Part shown: positions 49,112 through 58,087 of the stretch, piece after piece
Position numbering within the stretch: the first letter of the stretch is position 1
How the letters are laid out: each line of letters begins with the position of its first letter
NCBI GenBank assembly: GCA_024680815.1
Contig: JAILBQ010000033.1
Coordinates: forward strand, 1 to 64,000
Origin: Lachnospiraceae bacterium
GTDB taxonomy: Bacteria; Bacillota; Clostridia; Lachnospirales; Lachnospiraceae
DNA length: 64,000 nt
Reading direction: 5' to 3'
The notes under the pieces: generated by a model
Told to the model about the DNA's origin: nothing
Databases searched by the model: none
What the model saw: the letters and a program-made list of their open reading frames with translations, nothing else
Program-made: the position numbers and the translations under genes

Positions 49112-49393
49112 ATGGTCAACGAATTAAACAAACTCAATGAAAATCAGCTTGAAGATGTAAGCGGCGGCAAACACGACGGCCCTACCCACGGCAGCTGCCC
49201 TGAGGGCGCCATCGAGATGAAGTGGAATCTGGATCATTTCCCCAGCGACAGGAAGGCAAAGCACGGCTGTCCGACCTGCGGAGGAAATTTAAGAGAACAG
49301 AAATTCTGGTTCCAGGACACCGAGAGGCTGCATAACGGCTATATTTGCGAGAGGGACGACAGTCACAGGTGGATTTACGGCGATCCTATCTGA
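49112..49393 (+). CDS. Double-glycine leader peptide precursor with Cys-rich core
   Basis: MVNELNKLNENQLEDVSGG leader then 74-aa core containing CPEG, CPTCGG, CERD; SD AAGGAGG 8 nt before ATG; C39 exporter downstream. Confidence 0.8.
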   Translation: MVNELNKLNENQLEDVSGGKHDGPTHGSCPEGAIEMKWNLDHFPSDRKAKHGCPTCGGNLREQKFWFQDTERLHNGYICERDDSHRWIYGDPI

Positions 49394-49417
49394 TGAGAGG
49401 CTCTGTTCGGAGAAAAG

Positions 49418-51613
49418 TTGGAAGAAAACAGTAAAAGTAAAAAGAAGCTGAAAAAACCGATTTCAAGCGGCGTTGCGAAGGTGCCGGTCATCATGCAGAT
49501 GGAGGCACTTGAATGCGGCGCCGCTTCGCTTGCCATGATTTTGGCCTATTACGGGAAATGGGTTACCCTCGAGCAGGCCAGGACGGACTGCGGGGTATCC
49601 AGAGACGGTTCCAATGCCAAGAACATACTTATGGCGGCCAGGAACTATGGCCTCAGCGCGGCGGGATACCGTCTTGAGCCCGAGCAGCTCAGGGAGTTTG
49701 CCACTTTTCCCTGCATCATCCACTGGGAATTCGACCATTTTCTGGTTGTGGACGGATTCAAAAATAACAGGGTTTATCTCAATGATCCGGCAAGGGGAAG
49801 CTACAATATTTCGATGGAAGCCTTTGATGAAGGGTTTACCGGGATATGTCTGCAGTTTGAACCCACTGAAGAATTTGAGCCGGGAGGCAAACCGAAGAGC
49901 GTATTATCCTTTGCGAAAAAACGCCTTGTCGGGACAGGCGCCGCCATTGCTTTTGTGGTTCTTACATCTGTTATCTCGTCTCTTATTGACATCGTCAATA
50001 CCGGTTTGTCCAGAGTATTTATGGATTTTATACTGCCGGGTAATAATCCGGGATGGCTTATGCCCTTTATTATCATAATGGGTGCTCTGGCGGCCATTCA
50101 GATATCGGTTTCCTGGGTAAGCGCAATATATTCCCTTAAAATTAACGGAAAGATGGCCGTGGTTTCCGGCAGTACGTATATGTGGAAGGTGCTCAGACTT
50201 CCGATGGAGTTTTTTTCCCAGAGGATGGCCGGTGACATTCAGGCGAGACAGGCTACCAATGAATCCATAGCGGACACTCTGGTGGGCACCCTGGCACCGC
50301 TCTTCCTGAATACCTGCATGATGGTGTTTTATTTTGTAGTCATGATCCGCTACAGCCCTGTTTTAACCGCGATAGGGCTTATTTCCGTGATAGCTGACTT
50401 CTTTGTCTCCAGGATTGTTTCTGCAAAGCGGGTTAATGTGACCAGAGTACTTATGCGGGATCAGGGAAAGCTTTCCGGAATGACGGTTTCGGGAATAGAG
50501 ATGATCGAGACCATTAAGTCCAGCGGAGCGGAGAACGGCTTTTTTGAAAAGTGGTCAGGATATCAGGCCAGCGTCAATACGCAGAATATCCGATATTCGA
50601 AAATCAATCAGTATCTGGGCCTGATCCCTTCCTCGATATCCGCTGTTACGGACATGGTCATTCTGTTCTGCGGAGTCTATCTGTGCATGAGAGGGCATTT
50701 TACTCTTGGTATGGTAATGGCTTTTCAGACTTTTCTTTCCTCTTTCCTTGCTCCGGCCGGAATGTTGATTTCCGCCAGCCAGATGATTCAGGAGATGCGT
50801 ACGAATATGGAACGCATCGAGGACGTTATGGAATACCCGGTTGCCATTGAGGGAGATAATACCGAGGTCAGGGAGGATGTTGAGTATGATAAGCTGTCTG
50901 GTCAGCTTTCCATGCGCAATGTGACTTTCGGTTATTCAAAACTGGCCCCTCCTCTTATCAAGGACTTTAATCTGGAGCTGAAGAAAGGAAGCAGCGTTGC
51001 CTTTGTAGGAGCTTCAGGCTGCGGAAAATCCACGCTTTCCAAGCTTATTTCCGGTCTGTATTCACCCTGGGAGGGCGAGATTCTCTTTGACGGGAAAAGC
51101 ATTTCAGAGATAGACCGCAGTATTTTTACCGGCTCGGTGGCGGTTGTGGACCAGGATATAATACTGTTTGAGGACACGATTTCCAATAATATCCGTATGT
51201 GGGATTCATCCATTGAGGATTTTGAAGTTATACTGGCTTCCAGAGACGCGAACCTCCATGATGACATTATGCAGAGAGACGGAGGGTATCAATATAAGGT
51301 TATGGAGGGCGGAAAGGATTTTTCCGGCGGTCAGAGACAACGCATGGAAATAGCCAGGGTGCTGGCGCAGGATCCGACGCTTATTATTCTGGATGAAGCC
51401 ACGAGCGCGCTGGACGCACAGACGGAATTTGAGGTAGTGAAAGCCATCCGGGACCGGGGAATAACCTGTATTGTTATTGCCCACAGGCTTTCGACCATAA
51501 GGGACTGCGATGAGATTCTTGTGATGGATCACGGGGATGTTGTAGAGCGCGGAACCCATGATGAACTTATAAAACGCGGCGGAAAATACACGGAACTGGT
51601 TACTTCGGAATGA
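49418..51613 (+). CDS. NHLM/NHLP-type bacteriocin export ABC transporter with C39 peptidase domain
   Basis: VPVIMQMEALECGAASLAMILAYYGKWV (C39 Cys), HWEFDHFLVVDGF, VGASGCGKSTLSKLISGLY. Confidence 0.93.
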   Translation: MEENSKSKKKLKKPISSGVAKVPVIMQMEALECGAASLAMILAYYGKWVTLEQARTDCGVSRDGSNAKNILMAARNYGLSAAGYRLEPEQLREFATFPCIIHWEFDHFLVVDGFKNNRVYLNDPARGSYNISMEAFDEGFTGICLQFEPTEEFEPGGKPKSVLSFAKKRLVGTGAAIAFVVLTSVISSLIDIVNTGLSRVFMDFILPGNNPGWLMPFIIIMGALAAIQISVSWVSAIYSLKINGKMAVVSGSTYMWKVLRLPMEFFSQRMAGDIQARQATNESIADTLVGTLAPLFLNTCMMVFYFVVMIRYSPVLTAIGLISVIADFFVSRIVSAKRVNVTRVLMRDQGKLSGMTVSGIEMIETIKSSGAENGFFEKWSGYQASVNTQNIRYSKINQYLGLIPSSISAVTDMVILFCGVYLCMRGHFTLGMVMAFQTFLSSFLAPAGMLISASQMIQEMRTNMERIEDVMEYPVAIEGDNTEVREDVEYDKLSGQLSMRNVTFGYSKLAPPLIKDFNLELKKGSSVAFVGASGCGKSTLSKLISGLYSPWEGEILFDGKSISEIDRSIFTGSVAVVDQDIILFEDTISNNIRMWDSSIEDFEVILASRDANLHDDIMQRDGGYQYKVMEGGKDFSGGQRQRMEIARVLAQDPTLIILDEATSALDAQTEFEVVKAIRDRGITCIVIAHRLSTIRDCDEILVMDHGDVVERGTHDELIKRGGKYTELVTSE

Positions 51614-51625
51614 GGATATACCCGT

Positions 51626-51698
51626 CGAAAGCCCAGAAAGGCTTTCGTCGGAGAGGAGGAGTGGCGGAGCGAGTGCGAGGATCGGCTTTAGCCGATCC
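51626..51698. other. Two tandem perfect hairpins without T-tract
   Basis: CGAAAGCC-N6-GGCTTTCG (51626-51647) and GGATCGGC-TTTA-GCCGATCC (51679-51698). Confidence 0.8.
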
Positions 51699-51724
51699 GA
51701 ACGGGAGCGAAGCAGGCGACGACG

Positions 51725-53923
51725 ATGGGTTGGTTTGACGAACAGATTAAAAAAAGAAAACGGTCTGACTACGAAACCTTTGAGGAGTCGTTTGTCAAAA
51801 TCGCGGGTTCTGTCACGGGCAGGGCGCTCTCCGGTCTTGCGGGGAGCAGCAGGCAGCGGGCTCTCGATGCAATAGGCGAGATCCTGGATTATTACCATGT
51901 GAAGGCCCGCGAGGTTCCGGACTCCATAGAGGATCTTAACGAACAGCTGGAATATCTCCTCCGCCCGTACGGAATCATGCGCAGAAGCGTAAACCTGGAC
52001 GAGGACTGGTTCAGGGACGCCGGCGGCGCCATGCTGGGCAGCTTAAAGGAAGACAACAGCGTTGTGGCATTGATACCGAAAAAATACAACGGCTACACGT
52101 TTTACAACAGTAAAACCGGCAGAACAGAAAACGTCAACCGGGAAAGCTCCCGCCTGCTTAACAAAGAGGCAATTGCATTTTATAAGCCTTTTCCGTTAAA
52201 AAAGATCGGAATCGGCGGACTCTTTCGATATATTTTAGAGAATGTCAGACCGGCGGACGTGGTTCTTGTTGCAGTAATGGCCTTTGTCATAACCCTTGTG
52301 GGGATGATCACCCCCTGGCTCAACAAGTATCTGTTTTCGGATGTAATAGAATCCGGAAATTTAAGAATCCTGTTCGCAACTACGTTTTTCCTGCTGTGCT
52401 CTTCCCTGAGCGCAATGATATTCGGGATGCTGAGATCCTTTCTTTTTGAAAGGATAACCCTGTCACTGGACTTCTGCGTGGAGGCAGCCACCATGATGCG
52501 GGTGCTGTCCCTGCCGGCCTCGTTTTTCAAGGCGTACAGTGCAGGAGAAATATCCAGCCGGACAGGTTATGTAAGCTCGCTTTGTCAGATGCTGATCAAT
52601 ACTGTATTGTCGACCGGATTAACCTCGCTGTTTTCGCTGATGTATCTGACCCAGGTCTCTTTGTATGCGCCCTCACTTTTGATTCCGTCGGTAATAGTGA
52701 CACTGACAACAGTCGTGATTTCTACTGTCACTACCTTTACCCAGATGAAGATCTCAAAAAAGTCCATGGAGACTAACTCGAAGCTGAGCGGCATGAGCTA
52801 TGCGATGATAACGGGAATCCAGAAGATCAGGCTTGCCGGGGCTGAATACCGGGGATTTTCGAGATGGGGCCGTCTTTATGCGGAAGCGAGCAGTTATTCC
52901 TACAATCCGCCAATGCTTTTAAAGATCAGTTCTGTAATCACAACGGCTATAGGGCTGATCGGAACAATAGTTATTTATTACACGGCGGTGATAAACGGGG
53001 TTTCCCTTTCTGAATACTATGCTTTCAACGCGGCTTACGGTATGGTCAGCGGAGCATTTACTTCTCTTGCGGGCATTGTATTTACAATTGCGCAGATAAA
53101 GCCGGTGCTGGAAATGGCAAAGCCGATTCTGGACGCCGAGCCTGAGATTTCCGAGGAGAAGCATGTGGTTACGGAGCTTCACGGCGGGATAGAGGTAAAT
53201 CACGTATCCTTCCGTTATAACGAAAACATGCCTCTTATTTTGGATGACTTTTCTCTTAAAATCAAGCCGGGGCAGTATGTGGCCGTGGTCGGAAAAACCG
53301 GCTGCGGAAAGTCAACCCTGATGAGGATTCTGCTGGGCTTTGAGACTCCGCAGAAAGGTTCGGTGTATTTTGATAACAAAGATATCGCCTCTCTTGATCT
53401 TAAGTCATTGCGACGTAAGATCGGAACGGTGATGCAGAACGGAAAGCTTTTTTCAGGGGATATATATTCCAATATTGTGATCTCCGCCCCATGGCTTTCG
53501 GTAACTGACGCATGGGAAGCCGCCGAAAATGCCGGAATTGCGAATGACATTCACGATATGCCGATGGGAATGTATACTCTTATCAGTGAAGGTCAGGGAG
53601 GGATTTCCGGGGGACAGCGGCAACGTATTATGATTGCCCGTGCTATTGCCCCGAAGCCCCGGATACTGATGTTTGATGAAGCTACCAGCGCTTTGGATAA
53701 TCTGACACAGAAAAAGGTTTCTGATTCTCTGGACAGCCTTAAATGCACCAGAATAGTGATTGCCCACCGGCTTTCCACAATACGGCACTGTGACAGGATC
53801 ATTGTTCTGGAGGGCGGGAAAATAATTGAAGACGGCACGTACGAGGAGCTGATCGCAAGAAAAGGCTTTTTCAGTGAACTGGTCAGGCGGCAGCGGCTTG
53901 ATACGAATGAGGCCGAAAATTAA
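51725..53923 (+). CDS. NHLM/NHLP-type bacteriocin export ABC transporter permease/ATPase subunit
   Basis: N-terminal extension, TM domain, VGKTGCGKSTLMRILLGFETP, ISGGQRQRIMIARAI. Confidence 0.9.
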   Translation: MGWFDEQIKKRKRSDYETFEESFVKIAGSVTGRALSGLAGSSRQRALDAIGEILDYYHVKAREVPDSIEDLNEQLEYLLRPYGIMRRSVNLDEDWFRDAGGAMLGSLKEDNSVVALIPKKYNGYTFYNSKTGRTENVNRESSRLLNKEAIAFYKPFPLKKIGIGGLFRYILENVRPADVVLVAVMAFVITLVGMITPWLNKYLFSDVIESGNLRILFATTFFLLCSSLSAMIFGMLRSFLFERITLSLDFCVEAATMMRVLSLPASFFKAYSAGEISSRTGYVSSLCQMLINTVLSTGLTSLFSLMYLTQVSLYAPSLLIPSVIVTLTTVVISTVTTFTQMKISKKSMETNSKLSGMSYAMITGIQKIRLAGAEYRGFSRWGRLYAEASSYSYNPPMLLKISSVITTAIGLIGTIVIYYTAVINGVSLSEYYAFNAAYGMVSGAFTSLAGIVFTIAQIKPVLEMAKPILDAEPEISEEKHVVTELHGGIEVNHVSFRYNENMPLILDDFSLKIKPGQYVAVVGKTGCGKSTLMRILLGFETPQKGSVYFDNKDIASLDLKSLRRKIGTVMQNGKLFSGDIYSNIVISAPWLSVTDAWEAAENAGIANDIHDMPMGMYTLISEGQGGISGGQRQRIMIARAIAPKPRILMFDEATSALDNLTQKKVSDSLDSLKCTRIVIAHRLSTIRHCDRIIVLEGGKIIEDGTYEELIARKGFFSELVRRQRLDTNEAEN

Positions 53924-53951
53924 AGTCCCGGACAGAAGTTTTAAAGAATTG

Positions 53952-53987
53952 CTGCCATAGAGAGGTGTTGGTTCGTATCAACATGCA
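53952..53987 (+). promoter_or_regulatory. Putative ECF-type promoter, copy 2
   Basis: CTGCCATA-N12-TTCGTATCAACATGCA, 15 nt before ATG 54002. Confidence 0.55.
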
Positions 53988-54001
53988 GAACAGGAAAAAA
54001 C

Positions 54002-54505
54002 ATGAATACAGAAGAAATCTATCTTGTCTATCGGGATAAGGTCAGATCGTACATCCGCGCGAGGGTCAGCAATAATGAGGACGCTGAGGATATTTGTTCC
54101 GATGTGTTTTTAAAGGTTCAGAAGCATTTCGGTGAATATGACGCTGACAAAGGGGCGGTATCCACCTGGATTTACGCGATGACACGGAATACGGTAATAG
54201 ATTATTACCGTACCAGGAAGACCTACGAAGAGGTTCCGGAGGAGCTTCCCGTAGAAACGGATCTGGGAGAGGAGCTATACCGGCAGGAGACTCTTCAGGA
54301 ATTGGCGGATGCCATCGATAACCTGACAGAGGAAGAGCGGGATGTGGTGGTGCTTCATTATTATCACGAACTGACACTTCAGGAGATAGCCCTGAAAATG
54401 CATCTGTCATACGGGCAGACAAAGCTTCGGCACAACAGTGCACTTCAGAAACTGGGCAGATCCATGGGGGCAGGAAAAGGCAAAGGCGGATTTCATATTC
54501 TGTGA
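54002..54505 (+). CDS. Sigma-70 family (ECF-like) RNA polymerase sigma factor
   Basis: NNEDAEDICSDVFLKVQKHF...STWIYAMTRNTVIDYYR...LTEEERDVVVLHYYHELTLQEIA. Confidence 0.93.
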   Translation: MNTEEIYLVYRDKVRSYIRARVSNNEDAEDICSDVFLKVQKHFGEYDADKGAVSTWIYAMTRNTVIDYYRTRKTYEEVPEELPVETDLGEELYRQETLQELADAIDNLTEEERDVVVLHYYHELTLQEIALKMHLSYGQTKLRHNSALQKLGRSMGAGKGKGGFHIL

Positions 54506-54547
54506 TTCATAACCACAGGCTGCATGCAGCAGAAAGCAGGGATCGTA

Positions 54548-54742
54548 ATGGTAGAACGGTTAAGAAATCTTTTCGATTTTCAGCGGTTTGAAAGGAATCC
54601 GGGATTGCAGAGGCATATTTCCGCCGTTGAGAAGAAGTATAAGGTCGGCGATATACTTTCTGATGATGCTCTGGAGATGGTCAGTGCCGGAAAGTGTGAG
54701 TTTAATATTATAAACAAGCCGGATGATAATAAGGAAGAATGA
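54548..54742 (+). CDS. Small leader-like protein (64 aa)
   Basis: MVERLRNLFDFQRFERNPGLQRHISAVEKKYKVGDILSDDALEMVSAGKCEFN; LSDDALEMVSAG resembles peptide-precursor leaders. Confidence 0.6.
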   Translation: MVERLRNLFDFQRFERNPGLQRHISAVEKKYKVGDILSDDALEMVSAGKCEFNIINKPDDNKEE

Positions 54743-54775
54743 ATTTGACGGAAAGTTTCGGCAGAAAGGAATAAT

Positions 54776-55405
54776 ATGCAGACCGACAAAACATTTGTCA
54801 GCAGTAGCGGAACCGGCGTAGAAAAGGCTTTGGCCCAGAGTGGGCTTTTCAGTCGCACGGAGGGGCTGGCCCGAAAGGATGCAATGCATTTGAGACTTCT
54901 TTCGGAGGAAACCATGGGTATGGTCCGTTCCATTACGGAGGAATTTAATGCCATGTTCTGGATTCAGGGCGACAGAAAAAGCGCGAATGTTTTTCTGGAG
55001 GCGAGGGCTGACATGAACAGGGCGCAGCGGCGGAAGCTCATAGCGTTGTCCACCAACGGACGTAATATGGCTGTTCGGGGTGTGATGGGAAAAATACGGG
55101 AAATTGTGGAAACAGGGATTTCAGACTATGAATTGGTGAACTCTCTGCAGACAGATTACGGCACCGGTACGCTGATGTATGGTTCGATGGGTGGAAACGC
55201 GGCGGATGCCATGTCCCAGGCGGTTTTTTCCTGGTCTCTGCAGCGCTACAGGGACAATATAAAAAACGAAGAAGAAGAGCTGGCAAAAGTGGCGGTCGAT
55301 GAGCTGGAAAAATCCATTGTGGCAAATCTCGCCGATGATATTAAGGTCGGCATCCAGAAGGACAGGGTAGAGCTTTCGCTGGCAATAACATTTTCCGGAA
55401 CATAG
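54776..55405 (+). CDS. Uncharacterised protein (209 aa), possible HATPase-fold-like
   Basis: Good ORF in the sigma cluster; no confident family. Confidence 0.6.
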   Translation: MQTDKTFVSSSGTGVEKALAQSGLFSRTEGLARKDAMHLRLLSEETMGMVRSITEEFNAMFWIQGDRKSANVFLEARADMNRAQRRKLIALSTNGRNMAVRGVMGKIREIVETGISDYELVNSLQTDYGTGTLMYGSMGGNAADAMSQAVFSWSLQRYRDNIKNEEEELAKVAVDELEKSIVANLADDIKVGIQKDRVELSLAITFSGT

Positions 55406-55411
55406 TGTGTA

Positions 55412-56884
55412 ATGCTTTTTAATTCACTGGATTTTCTGATATTTCTTCCTGCAGCGTTTTGTATATATTGGGCGTCGCCTGTAAAGATTCGGGCGTACGT
55501 CCTTCTTGCGTTAAGCTATTATTTTTATTTTAATTTGAGCGGCGCCTTTACGCTGATTCTTATTTGCGTTACGGCTCTTACCTGGGGAGCTTCCTTTCTG
55601 ATTTCCGGAGCGGAATCCCCAAAGCTTAAGAAGGGTATCCTGGCGGCTGCCCTGTGTCTGTCCTTAAGCTTTCTCCTCTTTTTCAAGTATTTCAACTTTT
55701 TTTCGGAAGCCATAGCCGACGCCCTGAATTTTACGGGAATGAAAGTCCAGCCATTGACGCTGGCGCTTTTTCTGCCTGCCGGTATTTCCTTTTATACTTT
55801 TCAGGCAGTCGGATATCTTATCGATGTGGCTAAGGGAAAGATTCCGCCGGAAAAAAATCCGGCGATATACGCGCTCTTCGTTTCTTTCTTCCCACAGGTT
55901 CTGAGCGGTCCCATCGGACGCGCTGATTCCCTGCTCCCTCAGCTGAAAAGTCATAAAGCTCTGGATACCGAAGGCGCCTCCTACGGGCTCAGACTCATGC
56001 TTCTGGGATTCTTTAAAAAGCTGATAGTGGCCGATGCTCTCGGAAGATATGTGGACATCATTTTTCAGGATGTATATTCTTATTTCGGACTCACCTTTAT
56101 TGCTGCCGCGATAATGTATACATTTCAGATTTACTGCGATTTTTCCGGATATTCCGAGATTGCGCTAGGCACTGCAAGGCTTTTTAATATAGAGCTTATG
56201 ACTAATTTCCGCTCTCCTTATTGCTCCAGATCAATAAGGGAATTCTGGTCCCGGTGGCATATTTCCCTTTCCACCTGGTTTCGGGATTATGTCTATATTC
56301 CTCTCGGAGGAAGCCGTGTCGCGGTATGGAGAACAAATCTTAACCTCCTGATTACCTTTCTTGTTAGCGGACTCTGGCACGGGGCAAGCTGGACATTCAT
56401 CTTCTGGGGCGGTCTCCACGGTATCTTTCAGATTACGGAAAACGCCATCGGACGGATCAGGGGACCGGAAAAACAAAGAGATAAAAAAGAAGAAAAGTGG
56501 AACCTCATCGGTGTTGCGAAGTGGCTCCTGACCCTGGTGCTGGTTTCGATAGCCTGGATTTTTTTCAGGGCCAATTCTCTTCCTGATGCTCTGTATGTGG
56601 TGACCCATCTCCACAACGGAGTTGTGCTTCATTTTGCCAACGCATGGAAGAAAATGATGGTTGACATGACCTTAACTCCCTTCGGAATTGTCAAGCTTCT
56701 GACAGCACTTGTTGCCATTATGGTTTACGATTTTTTCTCGCTGAAGAGGGATCTTTTAAAGAAACTGGGGACTCTGAAGCTTCCGATCCGCTGGGCTGTC
56801 TATACGGCCTTTACCGTGCTTATTATCGTCGTCCGGCTGCATAACGCAGGCGGAAGGCAGACTTTTATCTATTTTAATTTCTGA
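55412..56884 (+). CDS. MBOAT family O-acyltransferase
   Basis: FNSLDFLIFLPAAFCIYW, FFPQVLSGPIGR, FWSRWHISLSTWFRDYVYIPLGG, LWHGASWTFIFWG. Confidence 0.95.
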   Translation: MLFNSLDFLIFLPAAFCIYWASPVKIRAYVLLALSYYFYFNLSGAFTLILICVTALTWGASFLISGAESPKLKKGILAAALCLSLSFLLFFKYFNFFSEAIADALNFTGMKVQPLTLALFLPAGISFYTFQAVGYLIDVAKGKIPPEKNPAIYALFVSFFPQVLSGPIGRADSLLPQLKSHKALDTEGASYGLRLMLLGFFKKLIVADALGRYVDIIFQDVYSYFGLTFIAAAIMYTFQIYCDFSGYSEIALGTARLFNIELMTNFRSPYCSRSIREFWSRWHISLSTWFRDYVYIPLGGSRVAVWRTNLNLLITFLVSGLWHGASWTFIFWGGLHGIFQITENAIGRIRGPEKQRDKKEEKWNLIGVAKWLLTLVLVSIAWIFFRANSLPDALYVVTHLHNGVVLHFANAWKKMMVDMTLTPFGIVKLLTALVAIMVYDFFSLKRDLLKKLGTLKLPIRWAVYTAFTVLIIVVRLHNAGGRQTFIYFNF

Positions 56885-56900
56885 TTAGAGGAAATATCGA

Positions 56901-57953
56901 ATGAAGCTGTTTCTGAAAAAATGTCTGTTATTTTTTCTGATCCTGGGGCTTATATTCGTGCCGCCCGCGATGCTCTTTGATCCCTATAATATCTTTCACT
57001 GGGAGCATATTCGGAATAACGGGGTGGAGCCGAATAAAGCTTATGTGAAGATGAAGAATGTGCTGAAAAATCCGGATCGTTTTGATTCGTTCCTCTTCGG
57101 TTCTTCCCGAATGGGCTTTTTTGACGTGGAGAAAATGGATGACGGGACATATTATGATATGGCTTATTCGGAAGGGCTTCCCGCGGAACACCTGGATAAT
57201 CTGAAGGTGATGATTTCCCGCGGTATAATTCCGAAAAATGTGACCATCGGTCTGGACGATATTTCCTATTTTGTGGAACCTTCGATGCATAAAACCCAGC
57301 TGTTCCGAAGCCCTTATCCCTGGGGACGGTCTTTAAAAGAGCAGGGGGAATTTTATTTAAAGTATTTTGATCTTATTACTATCGCCCAGTCAGCAGAGGT
57401 GGTGTTCGAACATGATGATGTGGATCCGGGATACGGGGAGAGATTATTGCGCACCGGCACCGAAAATCTGGAGATCATTTCCGAATTCAATTATGAGGAC
57501 CTGGACGCCACCTGGTGTGATTATTATGAGCCCAGAGAAAAGGTACTTGATGAAATCCGTGAACTCAAGGCGCTGTGCGGGGAATATGGCATAAACTTAA
57601 GGTTTTTCACGAATCCGATTAACGGCTATACCTACGCAAAGGATATCGCGAACGGATATTTGGTGTTTCTGGAAGAACTTTCAGAAGTAACCGATTATTA
57701 CAACTTCAGCGGTTTTAACGATATTACTCTTAATAATGCCCTGTATTATGAAACCAGCCATTTCACGCCGGAGGTTGCCGATATGGTGATTGACCGGATT
57801 TATCACGACCGGGAGGACGGCCGGCTGCTTTCTCAGGGTTTTGGATATTATGTAACCCATGATAATGTGGGAGACCTTCTGGATATACTGAAGGCGCAGG
57901 CGGTGAACTTCGATCTGCCGGTAAATACATATCCCGACGTCACGTCTCCGTGA
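56901..57953 (+). CDS. SGNH/DltD-like partner protein of MBOAT
   Basis: N-terminal TM; FLFGSSRMGFFD and ETSHFTPEVADMVIDRI. Confidence 0.6.
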   Translation: MKLFLKKCLLFFLILGLIFVPPAMLFDPYNIFHWEHIRNNGVEPNKAYVKMKNVLKNPDRFDSFLFGSSRMGFFDVEKMDDGTYYDMAYSEGLPAEHLDNLKVMISRGIIPKNVTIGLDDISYFVEPSMHKTQLFRSPYPWGRSLKEQGEFYLKYFDLITIAQSAEVVFEHDDVDPGYGERLLRTGTENLEIISEFNYEDLDATWCDYYEPREKVLDEIRELKALCGEYGINLRFFTNPINGYTYAKDIANGYLVFLEELSEVTDYYNFSGFNDITLNNALYYETSHFTPEVADMVIDRIYHDREDGRLLSQGFGYYVTHDNVGDLLDILKAQAVNFDLPVNTYPDVTSP

Positions 57954-57983
57954 GCGTTTCCAACGAAATGTAGTAATTTTTGG

Positions 57984-58012
57984 TTTACAAAACACAAAAT
58001 GTATGATATTAT
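57984..58012 (+). promoter_or_regulatory. Putative sigma-A promoter of the amidase gene
   Basis: TTTACA-N17-TATTAT. Confidence 0.5.
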
Positions 58013-58087
58013 TGCCGGGATAGGTTACATAATCTATTGAAATAAATGGTTTACAAATAATTCAAGAAGACGATTCGGGAGAAGGAA

